From DATJCV01 sp963707665 (lineage in GTDB: Bacteria > Pseudomonadota > Gammaproteobacteria > Burkholderiales > Burkholderiaceae_D), in assembly GCA_963707665.1 (NCBI GenBank), contig CAVPQU010000005.1, positions 186,001 to 250,000 of the forward strand: DNA of 64,000 bases. The letters run 5' to 3'. The notes beneath the pieces were generated by a model. That model did no database searches and was not told where the DNA came from. It was given only the letters and a program-made list of their open reading frames with translations. Position 1 is the first letter of the stretch. The number at the start of each line of letters is the position of its first letter. The position numbers and the translations under genes are program-made. This document shows positions 35,274-44,987 of the stretch, piece by piece.

Positions 35274-36149
35274 TTATGTTGCTTGTCGCAAACCATAATC
35301 AAGCGCGATGCCCGCAAATAACGCCGCTCCAAGCCAGTTGTTGTGGCGAAAGGCGGCAAAGCAGCGCATCCGGTCGCGTCCGCGGATCAACTGGTAGTGA
35401 TACAGTGCGCAGCCGAGCGCGAGCGCCAAGCCGGCGGTGAACCAGCCACGCAAGCCATGTTGCCAGCCGACCGCAAACAGGATCGCCAAGGTCATCCCGT
35501 AGCACAGCATGACGATCGCCACATCGTGACGGCCAAAGGTGATGGCCGAGGATCGCACGCCGATCTTCAGGTCGTCATCGCGATCGACCATCGCATACTC
35601 GGTGTCGTAGGCGATGGCCCAGAAAATATTTGCAACCAAGAGCAGCCACGCGGCGACCGGCACCGAATTGGTGACGGCGGCGAACGCCATTGGAATGCCA
35701 AAGCCAAAGGCGATTCCCAGATAAGCCTGCGGGATCGCAAAGAAGCGCTTGAAGTACGGATAGCTGGCGGCAATCAGCACTGCGCAAACCGACAGCTGCT
35801 TGGTCAGCGTATTCAGCGGCAGGATCAGCGCCAGGGATAGCAAGGTCAGTATGGCGGCCACCGCCAGCGCTTCCCAGGCCGCGATCTGGCCGCTGGTCAA
35901 TGGCCGTTCGGCGGTGCGTTTGACATGCCGATCGACGGCGCGATCGGCGTAATCATTGATTGCGCAGCCGGCCGAACGCATCAAGATAGTGCCTAGCGTG
36001 AAGATGACGACCAGCTTCCAATCCGGTCGGCCATTCGAGGCGAACCAGAGTGCGGCCAGCGTTGGCCACAACAGCAGCAGGATGCCGATCGGCTTGTCCA
36101 GCCGCACCAGGCGAATATAGAGGTGCAATCGCTTCATCCGCGTGTCCAT
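35274..36149 (-). CDS. ubiA: 4-hydroxybenzoate octaprenyltransferase
   Basis: UbiA prenylates 4-hydroxybenzoate in ubiquinone synthesis, using the product of UbiC. The 291-residue form has eight to nine membrane helices and both Asp-rich motifs: NDYADRAVDRHVKRTAERPL (about residues 70-89) and DTEYAMVDRDDDLKIGVRS. The ATG at 36149 (MDTRMKRLHLYIRLVRLDKPIG) is preferred over far-upstream starts that add a non-conserved Cys-rich leader. Confidence 0.95.
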   Translation of the reverse strand: MDTRMKRLHLYIRLVRLDKPIGILLLLWPTLAALWFASNGRPDWKLVVIFTLGTILMRSAGCAINDYADRAVDRHVKRTAERPLTSGQIAAWEALAVAAILTLLSLALILPLNTLTKQLSVCAVLIAASYPYFKRFFAIPQAYLGIAFGFGIPMAFAAVTNSVPVAAWLLLVANIFWAIAYDTEYAMVDRDDDLKIGVRSSAITFGRHDVAIVMLCYGMTLAILFAVGWQHGLRGWFTAGLALALGCALYHYQLIRGRDRMRCFAAFRHNNWLGAALFAGIALDYGLRQAT

Positions 36150-36320
36150 ATTGCATGGAAAAACCGAATTATAAGCGTCAGCCGCGCAGCGAAAGCGACC
36201 GTAGCCAGGTGTGCCGGAAAGCGCAAGCAGGCAAGCATGAAGACAGCGATTGATTTTGACCGCAGCAGGGAAACGCAATCGCCGGCTAGTCCGGCAATGC
36301 GCGATTTGTTCGGCGTGGTT

Positions 36321-37268
36321 TTAGATTGCTTCGAGCGCAGATTCCTGCAACATCGTCACGCCGCGCAAGCCGCAATCCAGTACTGCTTGGCGCACTGCGT
36401 CGATGGCAGCGACCCGGGTAAAGCTCTTGCGATAGGCAATGACCACTCGGCGCGACGGCAGCGGCGGCGCAAACGGCACATAGCGCAGCATCCCATCCTT
36501 GGCGTTCATGTCCGGTACCGACGCCAGCGGCAGCACCGTGATGCCGATGCCCGAAGCGACCATGTGGCGGATGGTTTCCAGCGACGAACCTTCGAAGGTG
36601 CGTGCGATGCCGTCGCCAGTGGTCGAAAAGCGTGACATTTCCGGGCACACTTCTAGTACCTGGTCGCGGAAGCAATGACCGGTGCCCAGCAGCAGCATGG
36701 TTTCCAACTTCAGGTCCTGGGCACTGATTTCGCTGCGATTGGCCCATGGATGATGTTTGGGTAGCGCCACCACGAACGGTTCATCGTACAGCGGCTCCAG
36801 CACCAGGCCATGGTCGGGGAAGGGCAGGGCCATGATGGCGGCATCCAACTCGCCCTGGCGCAACAGCTCCAGCAGTCGCACCGTGAAATTTTCCTGCAGC
36901 ACCAGCGGCATGTTTGGCACCTGCTCGATCATGGTCTTGACCAAGGGCGGCAACAGATAGGGCCCGATGGTGTAGATGATTCCGAGACGCAGCGGTCCGG
37001 TCAGCGGATCCTTGTGCTGGCTGGCGATTTCCTTGATGGCGGCAGTCTGCTCCAGCACCAGTTCGGCCTGATCGATGATCCTGGCTCCTAGCGGCGTGAT
37101 CGATACTTCGGCGCCACCGCGTTCGAAAATGACGACGCCCAACTCATCTTCGAGTTTCTTGATGGCCACCGACAACGTCGGCTGGGCGACGTGGCAGGCT
37201 TCCGCCGCGCGGCCAAAATGCTTTTCACGGGCGACGGCGACGATATATTTGAATTCGGTCAGAGTCAT
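36321..37268 (-). CDS. oxyR: Hydrogen-peroxide-sensing regulator OxyR
   Basis: OxyR is a LysR-type activator that turns on catalase and peroxiredoxin genes when oxidised. The 315-residue protein has the N-terminal helix-turn-helix (HFGRAAEACHVAQPTLSVAIKKLE) and both redox cysteines at the E. coli numbers, Cys199 and Cys208, in GTGHCFRDQVLEVCPE. Peroxide forms the Cys199-Cys208 disulfide in the family. It is upstream of ubiA on the same strand, a common Burkholderiales arrangement, but no recG or katG is seen here. Confidence 0.97.
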   Translation of the reverse strand: MTLTEFKYIVAVAREKHFGRAAEACHVAQPTLSVAIKKLEDELGVVIFERGGAEVSITPLGARIIDQAELVLEQTAAIKEIASQHKDPLTGPLRLGIIYTIGPYLLPPLVKTMIEQVPNMPLVLQENFTVRLLELLRQGELDAAIMALPFPDHGLVLEPLYDEPFVVALPKHHPWANRSEISAQDLKLETMLLLGTGHCFRDQVLEVCPEMSRFSTTGDGIARTFEGSSLETIRHMVASGIGITVLPLASVPDMNAKDGMLRYVPFAPPLPSRRVVIAYRKSFTRVAAIDAVRQAVLDCGLRGVTMLQESALEAI

Positions 37269-37482
37269 GTTGATATCTTCGCACAGAGCGAGGCATGCGT
37301 TAACGACAACCGATGAGGCGGCGGCCGTTACGCTCGAAACATCTCGATGCCGGAACAGCGAACGTAAACTTGCTATGGTTCGTCGATGGAGAATAGGAAT
37401 TCTTCAAGGTGCTGCATTGTCTTAAATCGATACTCAACAGTTCAGTTGGCGAAAGTCGTTCTCGGATGTGCAAGGGATCAGC

Positions 37483-37860
37483 ATGGTGGAGTTGGTACGC
37501 CTCGACAAGTGGTTGTGGGCAGCACGCTTTTTCAAGACACGGGCGCAGGCAGCCGCCGCGGTGGAGAGCGGCAAGGTGCAATGGAACGGTTGCCGCGTCA
37601 AGCCGGCGCGCCATCTGGCGCCAGGCGCCATGCTGCTGATTGACAATGGTGCCTGCCAATGGGAAGTGGCAGTGCTGGCCTTGGCCGAGCAGCGCGGACC
37701 GGCTCTCGTTGCTCGCACACTGTACGCCGAAACCACCGCCAGCGTGGCGCGCCGCCAGTTGCTTGCCGAGCAGCGGAAATACCAGCAAGAGCCGGCGCTG
37801 GGCCTGAAAGGACGGCCGACCAAGCGTGCCCGGCGGCAACTTAATCAGACCCGGGATTGA
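37483..37860 (+). CDS. Hsp15-like S4-domain RNA-binding heat-shock protein
   Basis: Hsp15 (HslR) binds free 50S subunits carrying nascent chains after translation breaks down. The 125-residue protein has an N-terminal S4 domain (VRLDKWLWAARFFKTRAQAAAAVESGKVQWNG, about residues 4-35) and a basic tail (GLKGRPTKRARRQLNQ). The ATG at 37483 has AAGGG seven bases upstream; a GTG at 37468 lacks one. Confidence 0.9.
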   Translation: MVELVRLDKWLWAARFFKTRAQAAAAVESGKVQWNGCRVKPARHLAPGAMLLIDNGACQWEVAVLALAEQRGPALVARTLYAETTASVARRQLLAEQRKYQQEPALGLKGRPTKRARRQLNQTRD

Positions 37861-37944
37861 TATGATGGCGATGGTCAACGCCCTCTCGCGCCGATGACGC
37901 TGCCGATGCCGCCTCCAAATAGAATCGCTCCTCTAAGTTCGGGT

Positions 37945-37986
37945 TTGACATTTATAGCGCAGTGCATAATAGTACGAGCGTTCGTA
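37945..37986 (+). promoter_or_regulatory. Sigma-70 promoter with TetR-type palindromic operator
   Basis: A consensus -35 TTGACA lies at 37945-37950 and an A/T -10 (TAATAG, 37967-37972) follows at 16-bp spacing. Immediately after it, TACGA-GCGT-TCGTA (37973-37986) is a perfect inverted repeat covering the expected transcription start. Operators with ACG...CGT arms are known for TetR regulators of fatty-acid genes. It lies 59 bp before the tetR start, so autorepression and control of the operon are inferred. Confidence 0.75.
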
Positions 37987-38044
37987 TATGCTTTCCGCGA
38001 AACGCCTCGGCCCCGCTTTTTTATACATTTTTACAGGGTGCAAC

Positions 38045-38731
38045 GTGGCTCATATCTTGTCTGAATCGGTCCAGAAATATATGCGTAAAGGTGAAATGAC
38101 GCGTGCCACGATTCTGGATGTGGCACTGAATCTGGCCAGCCGGGACGGCCTGGAAGGGCTGACCATTGGCTTGCTGGCGGAACGAATGCACATGAGCAAA
38201 TCCGGCGTGTTCGCGCATTTCGGTTCGCGCGAGGATTTGCAGATTGAAGTCGTCAAGCTGTATCACCAGCACTTCGAGCAAGAGGTGTTTTATCCAAGCA
38301 TGAAAGAGCCGCGCGGCTTGCCGCGCCTGCAAGCCATGTTTGCGCGCTGGATCAAGCGTGTCACCGTCGAGATCGCGTCCGGTTGCATTTACATCAGCGG
38401 TGCGGCCGAGTATGACGATCGGCCCGGCGCGATCCGGGACGAGCTGGCGACGATGGTCCGTGCCTGGCAAGGCGCGCTGCGCCGCTGCGTATTACAGGCG
38501 ATTGAAATGGGCCATTTGCGCGCCGATACCGACGCCGGGCAAATGGTGTACGAAATGTATGGCCTGGTGCTGGCCCTGCATCACGATGCGCGTTTCCTGA
38601 AAATGCCTGGCAGTACCGAGCGGGCGGAGGCCGGCTTCGAGCGACTGCTCGAAAGCTACCGCGATCCCGGGTCGTCTCTGGCCGCCATGCACGAACTTGC
38701 CCAAATCTCCAAATCCGTCACTAAAAAATAA
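38045..38731 (+). CDS. TetR/AcrR-family regulator of the beta-oxidation operon
   Basis: The protein (228 residues from a GTG at 38045; longer starts are possible) has a TetR helix-turn-helix: TRATILDVALNLASRDGLEGLTIGLLAERMHMSKSGVFAHFGSREDL split over about residues 20-65. A C-terminal ligand domain follows with YISGAAEYDDRPGAIRDEL. It lies 28 bp upstream of the acyl-CoA dehydrogenase gene on the same strand, so acyl-CoA or a fatty acid is the likely inducer. Start choice is uncertain because no strong ribosome site is seen. Confidence 0.88.
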   Translation: MAHILSESVQKYMRKGEMTRATILDVALNLASRDGLEGLTIGLLAERMHMSKSGVFAHFGSREDLQIEVVKLYHQHFEQEVFYPSMKEPRGLPRLQAMFARWIKRVTVEIASGCIYISGAAEYDDRPGAIRDELATMVRAWQGALRRCVLQAIEMGHLRADTDAGQMVYEMYGLVLALHHDARFLKMPGSTERAEAGFERLLESYRDPGSSLAAMHELAQISKSVTKK

Positions 38732-38759
38732 ACATTCATTTCTTTGTCAGGAGAAAACC

Positions 38760-40551
38760 ATGGGTCAATATGTCGCCCCCTTGCGTGACATGCAGTTTGT
38801 GTTGCACGAATTGCTGCAGGTCGAAGCAGAATTGAAACAGTTGCCGAAACACGCCGACATCGATGCCGAGATCATCAACCAGGTGCTGGAAGAAGGTGGG
38901 AAATTTACTTCCAACGTGCTGTTCCCGCTGAATCACTCCGGTGACCGCGAAGGTTGCCATCTGAATCAGGAAACGCATGAAGTAACGCCGCCCAAGGGTT
39001 TCAAGGAAGCCTACCAGCAGTACGTGGAAGCCGGCTGGCCATCCCTGTCGTGCGATCCCGAATACGGCGGCCAGGGCTTGCCGCTGGTGCTGAACAATTC
39101 GTTCTACGAGATGCTGAATTCGTCGAACCAGGCCTGGACCATGTATCCCGGCCTGTCGCACGGCGCCTACGAATGCCTGCACGAACACGGCACGCCGGAA
39201 CAGAAGGCGCTGTACCTGCCGAAGCTGGTATCGGGCGAATGGACCGGCACCATGTGCCTGACCGAGCCGCATTGCGGCACCGACCTCGGCATGCTGCGCT
39301 CGAAGGCGGAGCCGCAAGCCGACGGCTCGTACAAGATCACCGGCGGCAAGATCTTCATCTCGGCCGGCGAGCACGACATGGCGGCCAACATCATCCACCT
39401 GGTGCTGGCGCGCCTGCCGGACGCGCCGGCCGGCACCAAGGGCATTTCGCTGTTCCTGGTGCCGAAATTCCTGCCGAACGCCGACGGTACGCCGGGCGCG
39501 CGCAATCCGATCTTCTGCGGCGCGATCGAGGAAAAGATGGGCATCCACGGCAACTCGACCTGCCAGATGAACCTGGACGGCGCCACCGGCTGGCTGATCG
39601 GCCAGCCGAACAAGGGCTTGAACGCGATGTTCGTGATGATGAACGCCGCGCGTCTCGGCGTCGGCATGCAGTCGCTGGGGCTGACCGAAGTCGCCTACCA
39701 GAACGCCGTGGTGTACGCCAAGGACCGGCTGCAGATGCGCAGCCTGTCGGGCGCCGAAGGCGCCCGACAAGCCGGCCGACCCGATCATCGTCCATCCCGA
39801 CGTGCGGCGCATGCTGCTGACCGCCCGCGCCTACGCCGAAGGCGGCCGCGCGTTCACTTCGTATGTGGCGCTGCAGATCGACCGCGAACTGAATCATCCG
39901 GACGAGGAAGTGCGCAAGGAAGCCGCCGACGAGGTGGCGCTGCTGACGCCGATCATCAAGGCCTTCCTGACCGACAACGGCTGGATCGCGACTTCGGAAG
40001 CGATGCAGGTCTACGGCGGCCACGGCTACATCGCCGAATGGGGCATGGAGCAGTACGTGCGCGACGCCCGCATCAACATGATCTACGAAGGCACCAACAC
40101 GATCCAGTCGCTCGACCTCCTGGGTCGCAAGATCCTGATGGACAACGGCGCCAAGCTGAAGAAGTTCGGCGCCAAGGTGCAGGCCTTCGTCGAGGAAAAC
40201 GGTACCGACGAAGCGCTGTCCGAATTCGTCACGCCCTTGGGTGATCTGGGTGACAAAGTGACCAAGCTGACCATGGAAATCGGCATGAAGGCATTCCAGA
40301 ATCCGGATGAAGTCGGTGCTGCCGCGGTGCCGTACTTGCGGGTCGCCGGCCACCTGGTGTTCTCGTATTTCTTCGCGCAGATGGCGAAGATCGCGCTGGA
40401 GAAACAGGATTCCGGCGACGATTTCTACAAGGCGAAGCTGGCCACCGCGCGTTTCTACTTTGCGCGCCTGCAGCCGGAAACCGCGATGCTGATCCGGCAG
40501 GCGCGCTCGGGCGCGTCCAGCCTGCTGGCGCTGGAGGCCGATCTGTTTTAA
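38760..40551 (+). pseudogene. Acyl-CoA dehydrogenase (long C-terminal type), frameshifted
   Basis: This enzyme does the first FAD-dependent step of beta-oxidation. The N-terminal part (MGQYVAPLRDMQFVLHELLQ; MCLTEPHCGTDLGMLRSKA; KITGGKIFISAGEHDMA) runs in one frame to about 39756. The C-terminal part (KAPDKPADPIIVHPDVRRML; QVYGGHGYIAEWGMEQYVRD; INMIYEGTNTIQSLDLLGRK with the catalytic Glu) runs in the next frame to 40551. Removing one G at about 39756 gives a normal protein of about 596 residues. The lesion sits in the GAA loop of a perfect 9-bp stem (39747-39767). RBS AGGAGAAAACC precedes the ATG. Confidence 0.93.
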
Positions 40552-40664
40552 TGCCTTGTCAATATACTCCTGCTAATGCCTGGCTGTGTCGGGCGTCAGC
40601 GGGAAGAAAATTGAATATACCCCTTGGTGCGCGGCGCGCGCCTCATGTTTAAAGGATTCATTCC

Positions 40665-43064
40665 ATGTCCAATTTCATCGTCAAAAAAGTCGCCGTACTG
40701 GGCGCCGGCGTGATGGGTGCGCAAATCGCCGCCCATTGTGTCAACGCCAAAGTGCCGGTGGTGCTGTTCGATCTGCCGGCCAAGGAAGGCCCGAAAAATG
40801 GCATCGTGCTGCGCGCCATCGAGAACCTGAAAAAACTCAGCCCGGCACCGCTCGGAAACAAGAGCCATGCAGCGCTGATCGAAGTTGCCAACTACGAAGA
40901 CAATCTCGAGCTGCTGGCCGGTTGCGACCTGATCATCGAGGCGATCGCCGAACGCATGGACTGGAAGCACGACCTGTACAAGAAAGTCGCGCCGCACATC
41001 GCGCCGAACGCGATTTTCGCCTCCAACACCTCCGGCCTGTCGATCACCGAATTGTCGAACGGCTTCGATGCCGAACTGAAGGCCCGTTTCTGCGGCGTGC
41101 ACTTCTTCAATCCGCCGCGCTACATGCACCTGGTCGAACTGATTCCGACTGCGGCGACCAGGCCGGCAATCGTCGACCAGCTGGAAGGCTTCCTGACCAC
41201 CACGCTGGGCAAGGGCGTGGTCCGGGCCAAGGATACGCCGAACTTTATCGCCAATCGGGTTGGCGTCTTCAGCATGATGGCGACCATGTTCGAGGCGCAG
41301 AAATTCGGCTTGTCGGTCGACGTGGTCGATGACCTGACCGGCACCAAACTGGGGCGCGCCAAGTCCGCCACCTTCCGTACCGCCGACGTCGTTGGTCTCG
41401 ACACCATGGGCCACGTGATGAAGACGATGCAGGACAACCTGCAATCGGACCCGTTCTATCCGGTCTATAAAACACCGGAACTTCTGGAAAAATTGATCGC
41501 GGCCGGTGCGCTGGGACAGAAAACCGGCGCCGGCTTCTTCAAGAAAGAAGGCAAGAATATTCTGCGCTTTGATGCCGCCAGCGGCAGCTATGTGCCGTCC
41601 GGTGCCAAGGCCGATGATCTGGTGAGTCGTATCCTGAAGGAAAAGGACCCGGCCAAACGGATGAAGGCGCTGCATGATTCGACCAATCCGCAGGCGCAGT
41701 TCCTGTGGGCGATTTTCCGCGATACCTTCCATTACATCGCGGTGCATCTGGAATCGATCGCCGACAATGCGCGCGACATCGATTTCGCGCTGCGCTGGGG
41801 CTTTGGCCAGAAGCTCGGCCCGTTCGAAAGCTGGCAGGCCGCCGGCTGGAAACAGGTGGCCGACTGGGTCAAGGAAGACATCGATGCCGGCAAGGCGATT
41901 TGCAATGCACCGTTGCCGGCCTGGGTGTTCGACGGCCCGGTGGCGGCCAATGATGGCGTGCACGCCGCTGACGGCTCCTGGTCGCCGGCGCAAAAGACGT
42001 TCGTCGGCCGCTCGCAGTTGCCGGTGTATCAACGCCAGGCGTTCCGCGCGACTATCCTCGGCGAAGCGAGCCCGACTGGCGCGACCGCCGGCACCACCGT
42101 GTTTGAAGACGAATCGGTGCGTATCTGGCATCAGGACGACGACGTTCTGGTGTTGTCATTGAAGACCAAGATGCACGTGATCGGCCAGGGCGTGATCAAT
42201 GGCCTGGCCAAGGCGATTGCCGAAGCGGAGCAGAACTACAAGGGCCTGGTGATCTGGAGCGCCGACGCCGCCGAAGGCGGGGCCTTCTCGGCCGGCGCCG
42301 ACCTGCAATCGATGTTGCCGGTATTCATGTCGGGCGGCGTCAAGGCGATCGAACCGGAAGTGGCGAAGCTGCAGCAGGCGCACCAGGCATTGAAATACGC
42401 CAACGTGCCGGTGGTGGCGGCAGTGGCTGGCCTGGCGCTGGGCGGCGGTTGCGAACTGGCGCTGCACGCGGCCAAACGTGTGGCCTCGATCGAGTCGTAT
42501 ATCGGTCTGGTGGAAGTCGGCGTCGGCCTGATACCGGCCGGCGGCGGTCTGAAAGAAGCCGCGGTGCGCGCAGCGGCAGACGCCAAGGGCAACGATATCC
42601 TGCAGTTCCTGAAAACCTATTTCATGAACGCCGCTACTGCCAACGTCTCGAAGTCGGCGCTGGAAGCACAGCAGATGGGCTACCTGGCGGCCGACGACGT
42701 GATCGTATTCAACCCGTACGAGTTGCTGCACGTGGCCAAGGTCGAGGCGCGCGCGATGTTCGACGCCGGCTACCGGCCGCCGCTGAAGGCGCAGGTGCCG
42801 GTGGTCGGGCGCTACGGCATGGCGACCATCATGGCGCAGCTGGTCAACATGCGCGACGGCGGCTTCATTTCGGCGCATGACTACAAGCTGGGTTCGATGA
42901 TCGCCGAGATCGTCTCCGGCGGCGAAATCGAGGAGGGCAGCCTGGTCGATGAACAATGGCTGCTCGATCTCGAGCGCCGCGCCTTCATGGAGTTGCTCAA
43001 TCATCCGAAAACGCAGGAACGGATCATGGGCATGATGCAAACCGGCAAACCGGTGCGCAACTGA
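40665..43064 (+). CDS. 3-hydroxyacyl-CoA dehydrogenase/enoyl-CoA hydratase fusion (FadN-like order)
   Basis: This 799-residue bifunctional beta-oxidation enzyme hydrates enoyl-CoA and oxidises 3-hydroxyacyl-CoA with NAD. The dehydrogenase half comes first: VAVLGAGVMGAQIAAHCV (residues about 9-26), catalytic His in FCGVHFFNPPRYMHLVEL, and DTPNFIANRVGVF. The hydratase half is C-terminal: GAFSAGADLQSML, VAAVAGLALGGGCELALHA, EVGVGLIPAGGGLKE. This order is the reverse of E. coli FadB and resembles Bacillus FadN. It is flanked by the dehydrogenase and thiolase genes, giving a full cycle. Confidence 0.94.
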   Translation: MSNFIVKKVAVLGAGVMGAQIAAHCVNAKVPVVLFDLPAKEGPKNGIVLRAIENLKKLSPAPLGNKSHAALIEVANYEDNLELLAGCDLIIEAIAERMDWKHDLYKKVAPHIAPNAIFASNTSGLSITELSNGFDAELKARFCGVHFFNPPRYMHLVELIPTAATRPAIVDQLEGFLTTTLGKGVVRAKDTPNFIANRVGVFSMMATMFEAQKFGLSVDVVDDLTGTKLGRAKSATFRTADVVGLDTMGHVMKTMQDNLQSDPFYPVYKTPELLEKLIAAGALGQKTGAGFFKKEGKNILRFDAASGSYVPSGAKADDLVSRILKEKDPAKRMKALHDSTNPQAQFLWAIFRDTFHYIAVHLESIADNARDIDFALRWGFGQKLGPFESWQAAGWKQVADWVKEDIDAGKAICNAPLPAWVFDGPVAANDGVHAADGSWSPAQKTFVGRSQLPVYQRQAFRATILGEASPTGATAGTTVFEDESVRIWHQDDDVLVLSLKTKMHVIGQGVINGLAKAIAEAEQNYKGLVIWSADAAEGGAFSAGADLQSMLPVFMSGGVKAIEPEVAKLQQAHQALKYANVPVVAAVAGLALGGGCELALHAAKRVASIESYIGLVEVGVGLIPAGGGLKEAAVRAAADAKGNDILQFLKTYFMNAATANVSKSALEAQQMGYLAADDVIVFNPYELLHVAKVEARAMFDAGYRPPLKAQVPVVGRYGMATIMAQLVNMRDGGFISAHDYKLGSMIAEIVSGGEIEEGSLVDEQWLLDLERRAFMELLNHPKTQERIMGMMQTGKPVRN

Positions 43065-43066
43065 GC

Positions 43067-43504
43067 ATGCAGGCGAACGTCGCGGACATGTTGAATCTTG
43101 GCCGGCAGGTACTGGCGGCGCAGCCGTTCAGCCAGCTGGTCGGCGCGGTATTGACCCGCTTCGATAGCGAAGCGACCGAACTGCGGGTTCCGATCAATGA
43201 GGATTTGAAGCAGCAGCATGGTTTCGTCCACGGTGGCGTGCTCAGCTACGTGGCCGACAATGCGCTGACCTTCGCCGGCGGCGCCGCGCTCGGCACCGGC
43301 GTCGTCACCTCGGAGTACAAGATCAACTACGTGCGCCCGGCGATCGGCCAGGAACTCGTCGCCCGCGCAGCGGTGGCGTACGCCGGCAAATCGCAGGCGG
43401 TGTGCCGCTGCGACGTGTTCGTTGTGAATGACGGTAAAGAAGCGTTATGCGCGATCGCGCAAGGCACGATAGCCCGGCTTCCCGCCGCGCCGTCGGTCGA
43501 ATGA
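43067..43504 (+). CDS. PaaI-type hotdog-fold acyl-CoA thioesterase
   Basis: The 145-residue protein has the hotdog core QQHGFVHGGVLSYVADNALTFAG, the PaaI/HGG motif with the active-site segment, followed by SEYKINYVRPAIGQELVARA. Such enzymes release free acids from acyl-CoA and prevent CoA trapping. The ATG is 2 bp after the preceding stop and the thiolase gene starts 18 bp after its end, so it is a true operon member. Confidence 0.9.
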   Translation: MQANVADMLNLGRQVLAAQPFSQLVGAVLTRFDSEATELRVPINEDLKQQHGFVHGGVLSYVADNALTFAGGAALGTGVVTSEYKINYVRPAIGQELVARAAVAYAGKSQAVCRCDVFVVNDGKEALCAIAQGTIARLPAAPSVE

Positions 43505-43522
43505 ACCAGGAGAATTTTCAAA

Positions 43523-44721
43523 ATGACTAAACAACTTCAAGACGCATACATCGTTGCCGCCACCCGTACCCCGATTGGCAAGGCGCCGCGCGGCATGTTC
43601 CGGAACACCCGGCCCGACGACCTGCTGGTGCGCGGTGCTGCAATCGGCGCTGGCGCAGGTGCCCAACCTCGATCCCGAACACGATCGAGGATGCGATCGT
43701 CGGCTGCTCGTTCCCGGAAGGCGCGCAAGGCTTGAACCTGGGCCGCATGGGCGTGCTGCTGGCCGGCTTGCCGAAGACCGTCGGCGGCGTCACCGTCAAC
43801 CGCTACTGCGCCTCCGGCATCACCGCGGTGGCGATGGCGGCCGACCGCATCCGCGTCGGCCAGGCCGACGTCATGATCGCGGCCGGCGCCGAATCGATGT
43901 CGATGGTGCCGATGATGGGTTTCCATCCGTCGATGAACATGGGCATCTTCAAGGACGAGAACATCGGCATGGCCTACGGCATGGGCCTGACCGCCGAGAA
44001 CGTCGCCAAGCAATGGAAAGTCTCGCGCGAGGCGCAGGACCAGTTCTCGCTGGAATCGCACCAGAAGGCGATCGCCGCGCAGCAGGCCGGCGAATTCAAG
44101 GACGAGACCACGCCGTTCGAGATCATCGAGCGTACGCCGAACCTGGCTTCTGGCCAGATCGAGATCAGCCAGCGCACCGTCGATCGCGATGAAGGCGCGC
44201 GCGCCGATTCCAGCCTGGCAGCGCTGGCCAAGCTGAAACCGGTGTTTTCGCCCAAGGGCAGCGTCACTGCCGGCAACAGTTCGCAAACCTCGGACGGTGC
44301 CGGTGCGCTGATCCTGGTCAGCGAAAAAATCCTGAAGCAGTTCAACCTGACGCCGCTGGCGCGCTTCGTGTCGTTCGCGGTGCGCGGCGTGCCGCCGGAA
44401 ATCATGGGCATCGGTCCGAAGGAAGCGATTCCGGCGGCGTTGAAGGCTGGCGGCCTGACCCAGGACCAGATCGACTGGATCGAACTGAACGAAGCATTCG
44501 CGGCGCAATCGCTGGCGGTGATGCAGGATCTGAATCTCGATCCGGCCAAGGTCAACCCGATGGGCGGCGCCATCGCGCTCGGCCATCCGCTGGGCGCCAC
44601 CGGCGCCATCCGCTCGGCCACCGTGGTGCACGCGCTGCGCCGCAAGAACTTGAAGTACGGCATGGTGACGATGTGCGTCGGCACCGGCATGGGCGCCGCC
44701 GGCATTTTCGAGCGGATGTAA
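43523..44721 (+). pseudogene. Acetyl-CoA acyltransferase (thiolase), two frameshifts
   Basis: Thiolase performs the last step of beta-oxidation. The N-terminus (AYIVAATRTPIGKAPRGMFR) is in one frame to about 43633. A short piece (VLQSALAQVPNLDP) is in a second frame to about 43676. The rest is in a third frame: NTIEDAIVGCSFPEGAQGLN, VNRYCASGITAVAMAADRI with the nucleophilic Cys, NEAFAAQSLAV, GGAIALGHPLGATGAI and CVGTGMGAAGIFERM with the second Cys. Removing one G near 43634 and one at 43677 gives an intact 398-residue thiolase. Two +1 lesions only 43 bp apart in a key enzyme favour base-calling error, although real decay is possible. Confidence 0.93.
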
Positions 44722-44814
44722 GCAGCACCGATCAAGCAGGACGGGAGGCCGTGCGGTCACAAGCTGTACGGCTTTTCCATTTTCGAGGCTGTTGAAGATT
44801 ATTCAAGTTGTCAC

Positions 44815-44888
44815 TCGCGCGGTTTTTGGCGGGAATCCAGTGGCTTGTAACGGCGCTGGATCCCAGCTTAACACCGCGGGGACGACGA
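44815..44888 (+). repeat. Diverged REP-like intergenic palindromic element
   Basis: The gap between thiolase and hydratase contains GCGGGAATCCAG at 44829-44840 and GCTGGATCCCAGC at 44856-44868, imperfect inverted copies about 15 bases apart, flanked by GTCACTCGCGCGG and CGGGGACGACG. This looks like the intergenic palindromes of the form 'GTCATTCCCGCG...GGGAATCCAG...CTGGATCCCAGC...GGGATGACG' that are common in Proteobacteria, here degenerate. No gene is present in 44722-44987. Confidence 0.5.
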
Positions 44889-44987
44889 TCAATTTGTGAT
44901 GGGTTGCGCAACGATTTGGCGGCATATCGGTGCGGAGCAGGCATTTATCTTTAGCGCGTTTGGCGCAAATCGTCATTGGGGAGCAGC

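Noticed and set aside
43523..44721. Programmed frameshifting as an explanation for the split thiolase and other split genes
   Set aside because: No slippery heptamer or conserved stimulatory structure is seen, the affected genes are unrelated, and these families are normally encoded in one frame.
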